A stretch of 54,850 nt of DNA, from positions 1 through 54,850 of the forward strand of contig PCWQ01000014.1 in NCBI GenBank assembly GCA_002787405.1, read 5' to 3'. Below, in pieces: positions 50,245 to 54,850 of the stretch (its first letter is position 1; every line of letters starts with the position of its first letter). The stretch is from Candidatus Komeilibacteria bacterium CG11_big_fil_rev_8_21_14_0_20_36_20 (GTDB lineage Bacteria > Patescibacteriota > Patescibacteriia > UBA1558 > GWA2-36-10). Below the pieces are notes generated by a model that was not told the DNA's origin, made no database searches, and saw nothing but the letters and a program-made list of their open reading frames with translations. The translations under genes and the position numbers were made by a program.

Positions 50245-50736
50245 ATGAAAAATTTTAATCGAGGTAATAGATTTAATGATAGAAGAGGAGGAGGCGATTT
50301 TGCTGGAAGAGATCAAAAACGTGGTTTTAATCGAGGGGGCGGTAGACCAGTTATGCATCAAGCTATTTGTGACGCTTGCAAACAAAATTGTGAGGTGCCA
50401 TTTAAACCAAGTGGTGATAAACCAATATTTTGTAATACTTGTTTTTCCAAACAAGGTGGTGGTGCTTCCAGATCACATAGATTTAACAGTGATAGAAGAG
50501 AAAGCCAAAGACCTCGTTTTGAAGATAGAGGTGGTAGCCAGTCAAATCAAGATTCTCAAGAAATCCTAAAAGGTATTAAGACTTTAAATTATAAACTTGA
50601 TGAGCTGATAAAAGCATTGGGTTCTAAAGCTCCAGCCAAAGGTACGGAAAAGACTAAAGAAGTGAAAACTACTTCTAAAAAGAAAGTAGCAAAGAAAAAA
50701 ACTGTCAAAAAATCTGCCAAAAATAAAAAGAAATAG
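50245..50736 (+). CDS. CxxC-x17-CxxC zinc protein with RGG-like and lysine-rich tails
   Basis: The 163-aa protein has an Arg/Gly-rich N-terminus (about 1-34, RGNRFNDRRGGGDF). A zinc-ribbon-like core has two CxxC pairs separated by exactly 17 residues (CDAC ... FCNTC, about 42-66). A linker helix and a strongly basic tail (KKKVAKKKTVKKSAKNKKK) follow. RGG and lysine tails usually bind RNA or DNA. The family is known by its CxxC-x17-CxxC motif in CPR-like genomes, with unknown function. It follows tRNA-Gln and precedes typA. Confidence 0.85.
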   Translation: MKNFNRGNRFNDRRGGGDFAGRDQKRGFNRGGGRPVMHQAICDACKQNCEVPFKPSGDKPIFCNTCFSKQGGGASRSHRFNSDRRESQRPRFEDRGGSQSNQDSQEILKGIKTLNYKLDELIKALGSKAPAKGTEKTKEVKTTSKKKVAKKKTVKKSAKNKKK

Positions 50737-50756
50737 TTTTTTGATTATAAAAACAA

Positions 50757-50790
50757 AAAGCCGTTAATTAAATAATTAAACGGTTTTTTG
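50757..50790 (+). terminator. Terminator of the zinc-protein gene
   Basis: CCGTTAATTA pairs with TAATTAAACGG (one bulged A), flanked by AAAAAG and TTTTTTG. It begins about 21 bases after the stop. Confidence 0.75.
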
Positions 50791-50852
50791 ATTAAAATGA
50801 TCTCACTACTACCCCTTGCTAAAAATTAATATTTTTAGTAGTATTAGAGCTT

Positions 50853-52643
50853 ATGGAGATTAGAAACATTGCCATCATTGCTCACGTTGACCATGGTAAA
50901 ACAGCTTTAACTGACGCCATACTTAAACAAACCGGTATGGTTTCGGATGAAAATGCCACTATGGATTCAAACGCTTTGGAAAAAGAGCGGGGTATTACGA
51001 TTTATTCAAAAAATGCTTCCGTATTTTATAAAGACACTAAGATTAACATTGTTGATACTCCTGGACATGCAGATTTTGGTTCAGAAGTTGAAAGAGTCTT
51101 GCGCTCCATTGATAGTGTCTTGTTAGTAGTTGACGCTCAAGAAGGACCAATGCCGCAAACCAGATTTGTTTTAAAAAAATCTTTAGAATTGGGCCACAAA
51201 CCAATCTTAGTCCTAAATAAAATTGATAAAACAGCTGCTGATCCTCATCGAGCTCACGAGCAAGTTCTGGAATTATTTATGGATCTCGGAGCAACTGATG
51301 AACAATTGGATTTTACAACCATCTATAGTATTGCTAAAAATGGTATTGCTAAACGATATTTAACTGATGAATCATTAGATATAACACCATTGCTAGATAT
51401 GATTCTAGAAAAAGTTGACCCCGCGCAATCACAAGTTGATTTACCTTTACGATTTCAATCATTTAATCTTGGCTATGACAATTTTTTGGGTCGTTTAGCA
51501 ATCGGTCGAGTTTATGAAGGAACAATTTCTATTAAAGATAATTTAATTCTCAAAAAAACTAATGGCCAGAATATTAAAGGCAAGGCCACGAAATTATTTA
51601 CTTTTCATGGTTTAGAAAGAAAAGAAATAGACCAAGCTATCGCTGGTGATATTGTTATGATTGCTGGTTTTCCAGACATTGATATTGGTGAGACTATTTG
51701 TGTCTCTCTTGAGCAGCCACCTTTACCAGCTATTATGGTAGATGAACCAACTATTTCTTTAAATTTTTTAGTAAATAATTCTCCCTTTGCTGGTCGCGAA
51801 GGTAAATATGTAACTAACAAACAACTTAAAGAAAGACTAGAAAAAGAATTAGAAATCAATGTTGGAATGAAGATTGATTTTTCCAGCGATACTTTCAAAG
51901 TATATAGCAGAGGAGAGTTACATGTTGCTATATTGATTGAAACTATGCGTCGGGAGGGTTATGAACTACAAGTATCTCAACCACAAGTCATTATAGAAGA
52001 AAGAGAGGGTAAAAAATTTGAACCCTTTGAAGAAGTAACTATTGATGTTCCAGAAGTTAGTTCTGGTATTGTTATGGAAAAAATGGGCAAACGAAAAGGA
52101 GTTGTTACTGCTATGAAAAACGACAACGGTCAAATGCGTCTCATATTTGAAATACCAACTAGAGGTCTGCTTGGTTATCGTGGTGAATTTACTATCGATA
52201 CCCGTGGCGAAGGTATTTTATGTTCTCGGGTGCTTGATTATCGTCCTTATACTGGCACCATAAAAAAACGCGATGTTGGCTCTATGATTTCAATGGCTAC
52301 TGGCAAAGCTTTAGGATTTTCTTTATTCAATCTTCAAGACCGCGGCACACTCTATATTGGACCAAACATAGAAGTCTATGAGGGTATGGTTATCGGTAAC
52401 ACTGCCAAAGGATTTGATATGATGGTCAACCCCATTAAGGGTAAACAACTAAGCAATATGCGTAGCTCAGGGGCTGATGAGGCTATTACTTTGACTCCAC
52501 CAAATATCTTAACCATTGAAAAAGGATTAGAGATTATTTCTGAAGATGAATACTTGGAAGTAACCCCAAAATCCATTCGTTTACGTAAACAAGGTTTGAC
52601 TGAAAATGAACGACGTAAATCTCAGCGTCAGCCAGCAAAGTAA
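50853..52643 (+). CDS. typA: Translational GTPase TypA/BipA
   Basis: TypA is a ribosome-binding GTPase linked to ribosome assembly and stress. The 596-aa protein has AHVDHGKTALTDAIL, DTPGHADFGSEVERVLR and NKIDK, EF-G-like domains III and V (FEIPTRGLLGYRGEFTIDTR) and the TypA-specific C-terminal domain (VVNPIKGKQLSNMRSSGADE-type, here MVNPIKGKQLSNMRSSGADE). Length is slightly below the usual 600-610. No SD. Confidence 0.97.
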   Translation: MEIRNIAIIAHVDHGKTALTDAILKQTGMVSDENATMDSNALEKERGITIYSKNASVFYKDTKINIVDTPGHADFGSEVERVLRSIDSVLLVVDAQEGPMPQTRFVLKKSLELGHKPILVLNKIDKTAADPHRAHEQVLELFMDLGATDEQLDFTTIYSIAKNGIAKRYLTDESLDITPLLDMILEKVDPAQSQVDLPLRFQSFNLGYDNFLGRLAIGRVYEGTISIKDNLILKKTNGQNIKGKATKLFTFHGLERKEIDQAIAGDIVMIAGFPDIDIGETICVSLEQPPLPAIMVDEPTISLNFLVNNSPFAGREGKYVTNKQLKERLEKELEINVGMKIDFSSDTFKVYSRGELHVAILIETMRREGYELQVSQPQVIIEEREGKKFEPFEEVTIDVPEVSSGIVMEKMGKRKGVVTAMKNDNGQMRLIFEIPTRGLLGYRGEFTIDTRGEGILCSRVLDYRPYTGTIKKRDVGSMISMATGKALGFSLFNLQDRGTLYIGPNIEVYEGMVIGNTAKGFDMMVNPIKGKQLSNMRSSGADEAITLTPPNILTIEKGLEIISEDEYLEVTPKSIRLRKQGLTENERRKSQRQPAK

Positions 52644-52658
52644 TAAAAATAAACTTAT

Positions 52659-52666
52659 GATATAAT
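52659..52666 (+). promoter_or_regulatory. Extended -10 promoter giving a leaderless mRNA
   Basis: TGA-TATAAT (TATAAT 52661-52666) places the transcription start at 52673, the A of the next gene's ATG. The -35 region overlaps the end of typA and is weak, as expected for extended -10 promoters. Confidence 0.65.
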
Positions 52667-52672
52667 TTAGGT

Positions 52673-53683
52673 ATGCAAAAAGATAGAGATAATACCATAG
52701 ATCAAGCTTTTAAAAACAATAAAGTCAGCGGGCTTTTAGAAATCGGTCATCAACCAGAACATATTGAATCACTGATTTCCCATCTTTATCTTTATCCCCA
52801 GACAGTCTATAAAATATATAAAAGAAATAATCAGGATTTTAATCAGAAATTTGTTAATCTTGCTGATGATAAATTAAGAAAAAAATTTATTAGGCAGGAC
52901 TTTTTTTGGAATAATTATTTTAATAAAGAGGTTTATCAAAGATTATTTGGTTTTAATGTTACGGATGGAACTGTAGAAATCGTGACTGACCCAGAATTAG
53001 CAGAGGATTTAGTTATTCAAATGTCGCGCATTAATGCTCAACATAATCTGACCTCTGTTTTAAAACAAGGCCAATTAAAAAAAGATGACTTACGGACTAT
53101 TGGTTATAAAATGACCAAACAAATAGCGGAATTTCCCCAACAGCCAGATCAAAATTTTGACTATTTTGTCAACTTTATGCAACGGCTCCATGATTTAAGA
53201 GAATGGGGATATTTAGCAGCCCCTCATATTTATAAAGAAAATATTGATCAATCCATCAATAGCTTAATTGCCTTCACTGAAAAAAGGAAACAAAAGTTTA
53301 TTCCCATCACAAACCAGGCTCCAGTAATCTCTATAGATAGCCACTCAGATAATGTTGTTTATAAAAACAACCAGCTTCAGTTTATAGATGTAATGCTACC
53401 AAAAGAAGCTTGGCAAGCATCAGAACCAATCCATAATATCGCTCGTTTATCATTGGATATACTTATCTGGCTGGGTCAGAAAGAAGCTGATACTTTTATT
53501 CAGGGATACAAAGATTATTATAAAATTAGCAAAATTGAAGAAGATGTTTTGCTGTTTCATCAATTATACAGTGCCCTAGTCAAAGCACCTTATATTTTTA
53601 TGCTGCCTGCTGATAAAGAGGATCGGACAAAAGAAGCTAATCAATATAAAAAATTTATTTTAGAAAATTATCAAAGACTATAA
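52673..53683 (+). CDS. Aminoglycoside-phosphotransferase-like kinase domain protein (COG2187-like)
   Basis: The 336-aa protein resembles the kinase half of the COG2187 family. ESLISHLYLYPQTVYKIYKR carries the ATP-lysine-like strand. KLRKKFIRQDFFWNNYFNKE parallels the helix that usually reads LEKRRxFCxEELxLN. SIDSHSDNVVYKNNQLQFID corresponds to the catalytic loop (HGDxHxxN, here with Asp and Asn kept but the His-Gly replaced) and the metal-binding IDV. The C-terminal ATPase half of typical members is absent. The substrate is unknown; the changed catalytic loop may mean weak or different activity. Confidence 0.55.
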   Translation: MQKDRDNTIDQAFKNNKVSGLLEIGHQPEHIESLISHLYLYPQTVYKIYKRNNQDFNQKFVNLADDKLRKKFIRQDFFWNNYFNKEVYQRLFGFNVTDGTVEIVTDPELAEDLVIQMSRINAQHNLTSVLKQGQLKKDDLRTIGYKMTKQIAEFPQQPDQNFDYFVNFMQRLHDLREWGYLAAPHIYKENIDQSINSLIAFTEKRKQKFIPITNQAPVISIDSHSDNVVYKNNQLQFIDVMLPKEAWQASEPIHNIARLSLDILIWLGQKEADTFIQGYKDYYKISKIEEDVLLFHQLYSALVKAPYIFMLPADKEDRTKEANQYKKFILENYQRL

Positions 53684-53688
53684 AATTT

Positions 53689-53724
53689 AAAAAACACCCT
53701 GAGCGTAGTCGAAAGGTGTTTTTT
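53689..53724. terminator. Convergent terminator
   Basis: AAAACACC and GGTGTTTT pair around CTGAGCGTAGTCGAAA, with A- and T-runs giving tails on both strands. The loop carries the common dispersed motif TTCGACTACGCTCAGG in reverse complement. Confidence 0.8.
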
Positions 53725-53732
53725 AAATAAGA

Positions 53733-54200
53733 TTATTTCAATAACTTTGGCATTCTCATACTACTAGCAAAACTACTACTAGAAGCTAGCTGACCTCCAG
53801 AATAATTTGGGCTTAAAGGATTATTAAGAGAATCGTTTGGTTTATAAAGTTGAGTGCGGGGAAGGTCTTTTTTTGGTTTTGGCAATTCTTTTTTCACTGC
53901 CTTGGGGATTGATTTTGGCGAAGCTAGTTTTTGCGATTGAGTACCCCAAGTATTTAATAATTTTTTAACATCTTTTTTATTTCTATCAGTCAAGCTTGAG
54001 TCTGCTTTTAAGATTCTCTGATAATCTCCTCTTTGCCGTGAAGTATCATATTCGCCTCTGCGAATAGCTTGCGTCCTTTCTTTAATAACGCTATCTATAG
54101 CCTCTACTTTATTATGCAAACCCTTAAATTCACCCTGTCTGGTAAACTCCTGAATCTTTTTTGGGTCATATTTTTTTACTTGATTATCTGAATCACTCAT
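53733..54200 (-). CDS. Hypothetical basic protein, 155 aa
   Basis: No family is recognised. The N-terminal half is helical and charged (KKIQEFTRQGEFKGLHNKVE, DTSRQRGDYQRILKADSSL). The C-terminal half is proline-, lysine- and serine-rich and probably disordered (PKAVKKELPKPKKDLPRTQL; SSSSFASSMRMPKLLK). There is no signal peptide or membrane helix. It stands alone on the minus strand. Confidence 0.6.
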   Translation of the reverse strand: MSDSDNQVKKYDPKKIQEFTRQGEFKGLHNKVEAIDSVIKERTQAIRRGEYDTSRQRGDYQRILKADSSLTDRNKKDVKKLLNTWGTQSQKLASPKSIPKAVKKELPKPKKDLPRTQLYKPNDSLNNPLSPNYSGGQLASSSSFASSMRMPKLLK

Positions 54201-54248
54201 ATAATTTTATAATAATTAACTCTTAAAATATAGCATATTTATGATATA

Positions 54249-54276
54249 TTGACAAAAATTAAAGATAAAATAAACT
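54249..54276 (+). promoter_or_regulatory. Promoter of the second structured RNA
   Basis: TTGACA (54249-54254), a 16-base spacer and TAAACT (54271-54276). The predicted start is near 54283. Confidence 0.5.
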
Positions 54277-54282
54277 TTTAAT

Positions 54283-54396
54283 ATTATAGTTCTCTTAACC
54301 GCACATAGGAGAAACATTCACAGTCCTAGCTCCCTCTCCTATCCAGCGGATGTCCCGGGTTGTTTATGTGCCTCCTTACCCGGGACTATTTTTATT
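54283..54396 (+). ncRNA. Candidate structured RNA or riboswitch-like leader, about 110 nt
   Basis: No ORF occupies this segment. It folds as CCGC + ATAGGAG pairing with CTCCTAT + GCGG, followed by a terminator hairpin GTCCCGGGT/ACCCGGGAC (54352-54386) with a T-rich tail. The terminator loop contains TATGTGC, which is perfectly complementary to GCACATA (54301-54307) in the first stem. The two therefore form either a pseudoknot or a mutually exclusive switch. It lies upstream of a membrane-adaptor gene. No known RNA class is recognised. Confidence 0.6.
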
Positions 54397-54423
54397 GACA
54401 AAAACTAACTTTTGTGTTAGTTT
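54395..54423 (+). promoter_or_regulatory. Promoter with overlapping palindromic operator for the adaptor gene
   Basis: TTGACA (54395-54400), 17 bases, TAGTTT (54418-54423). The perfect inverted repeat AAACTAAC-TTTTGT-GTTAGTTT (54402-54423) covers the spacer and -10 box, the classical place for a repressor. The -35 box lies within the tail of the RNA terminator. Confidence 0.55.
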
Positions 54424-54487
54424 GACCTAACTATATTTTCATGTTAATTTATACATTCGAATATTTAACTTTAATTTAATTAACCAT

Positions 54488-54787
54488 ATGTTATCAAGAA
54501 GAATAAATAAAATTAGCATTTTATCCCTTTTATTAATCATTACTGTTATTTTTAGTGGTTGTAGTGTTAAAAGTGACGCCAGCGAGGGAAATGCTCCTAA
54601 AAAACAAGTACAAGTACAGAAAATTGCTAGACAAAATCAAGTCACTACCGATTTAGTTGTCAGCGGCACTGTCATTCCTAAAGAATACAGCTTGATACGC
54701 AGTTTAACGCCTGGCACTATTGAATATTTAGCTCCGGTTGGCTCTCAAGTTTATCTTGGTCAGCCTGGTGGGTACCCATTTCTTTAG
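54488..54787 (+). pseudogene. Truncated HlyD/MacA-type periplasmic adaptor lipoprotein
   Basis: The reading frame starts with a lipoprotein-like signal (ISILSLLLIITVIFSGC, lipobox cysteine about residue 25). It continues with the adaptor N-terminus QVTTDLVVSGTVIPKEYSLI and the start of the lipoyl-like hairpin (GTIEYLAPVGSQVYLGQP). Full adaptors have 350-450 residues, but here the frame ends after GGYPFL at 99 aa. Homology seems to stop at GQP, near 54767, where a palindromic GGGTACCC begins. An insertion, deletion or assembly edge has probably cut the gene. An ABC exporter partner would be expected beyond the window. Confidence 0.6.
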
Positions 54788-54850
54788 ACAATCTGTCTAT
54801 ACTCTAATTGGCACATAATTAGTTAATAATCTTTGCTTCCTAGCATATAT
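54768..54850. other. Unassigned sequence after the adaptor break point
   Basis: The last 83 bases contain GGGTACCC and the inverted repeat TAGACA-ATC-TGTCTA (54785-54799), and no ORF. They could be the terminus of an inserted element whose body lies outside the window, or a contig-edge artefact. Confidence 0.3.

Noticed and set aside
50276-50569. 97-aa ORF overlapping the CxxC zinc protein
   Set aside because: It is a different-frame shadow; the zinc motif and tRNA-proximal start support the 50245 frame.
1-54850. Alternative genetic code with TGA as glycine, known in some CPR groups
   Set aside because: TGA ends several clear genes (for example at 8548, 13688, 34579, 35703 and 47553) and no conserved ORF reads through it, so code 11 applies.
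1-54850. CRISPR array
   Set aside because: No series of regularly spaced identical repeats was seen; all repeats are isolated palindromes.

Overview
The window is a 54.85 kb piece of an AT-rich bacterial chromosome that uses the standard bacterial code (TGA serves only as stop). The gene set points to a Candidate Phyla Radiation (Patescibacteria) bacterium. Evidence for this: a short CPR-type VirB2/TrbC-like pilin, a large T4SS-like ATPase with an acidic partner protein, a DUF4012 protein in a glycosyltransferase cluster, a CxxC-x17-CxxC zinc protein, a prolyl-tRNA synthetase without editing domain, many CPR-style small membrane proteins, and almost no Shine-Dalgarno (SD) sequences in front of core genes. 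The lineage is inferred from gene content only; there is no rRNA in the window.

Layout. 1-6.8 kb: lexA, a PEGA-domain membrane protein, murA, a CtpA-type protease and pyrG. 6.8-10 kb: an accessory island with a well-delimited minus-strand structured RNA, a secreted beta-propeller protein ending in a Bacteroidota-type T9SS sorting domain, tRNA-Gln(TTG) with a duplicated 3' end, and two tandem paralogous membrane proteins. 10-16 kb: the pilin, a 57-aa ORF missed by the ORF track, a large unknown membrane protein, and a PfkB kinase - PduL - acetate kinase operon. 16-24.6 kb: recJ, an RNase H, holB, a propeller lipoprotein, frr, rseP and proS. 24.6-31.5 kb: a cell-shape and wall operon (mreB, mreC, mreD, PBP2, greA, a second mreB, a glycosyltransferase). 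31.5-41.8 kb: RNase P RNA, then a surface-polysaccharide cluster (polyprenyl-phosphate sugar transferase, three GT4 enzymes, DUF4012 protein, murJ). 41.7-49.8 kb: lepA, small membrane proteins, the T4SS-like ATPase pair and dnaX. 49.8-54.85 kb: tRNA-Gln(CTG) beside two broken tRNA-Gln copies, a zinc/RGG protein, typA, a kinase-like protein, a second structured RNA, and a periplasmic-adaptor gene that is cut short near the window end.

How the genes work together. The central theme is the cell envelope: MurA precursor synthesis, MurJ flipping, PBP2 with the MreBCD scaffold, polysaccharide initiation and glycosyl transfer, RseP and CtpA proteolysis. Replication and repair (HolB, DnaX, RecJ, LexA) and translation factors (Frr, LepA, TypA, ProS, two tRNA-Gln, RNase P) are interspersed. 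Energy metabolism is represented only by acetyl phosphate/acetate reactions, fitting a fermentative, reduced lifestyle.

The least-explained signals are: (1) two candidate structured RNAs with their own promoters and terminators; (2) an SD-bearing minority of orphan genes standing out from an SD-less genome; (3) long inverted-repeat elements (TCCCGTTAGAAATT arms) upstream of pyrG and of the polysaccharide operon; (4) tRNA-Gln copies interrupted by palindromic repeats; and (5) an acetate kinase lacking a normally invariant glutamate.
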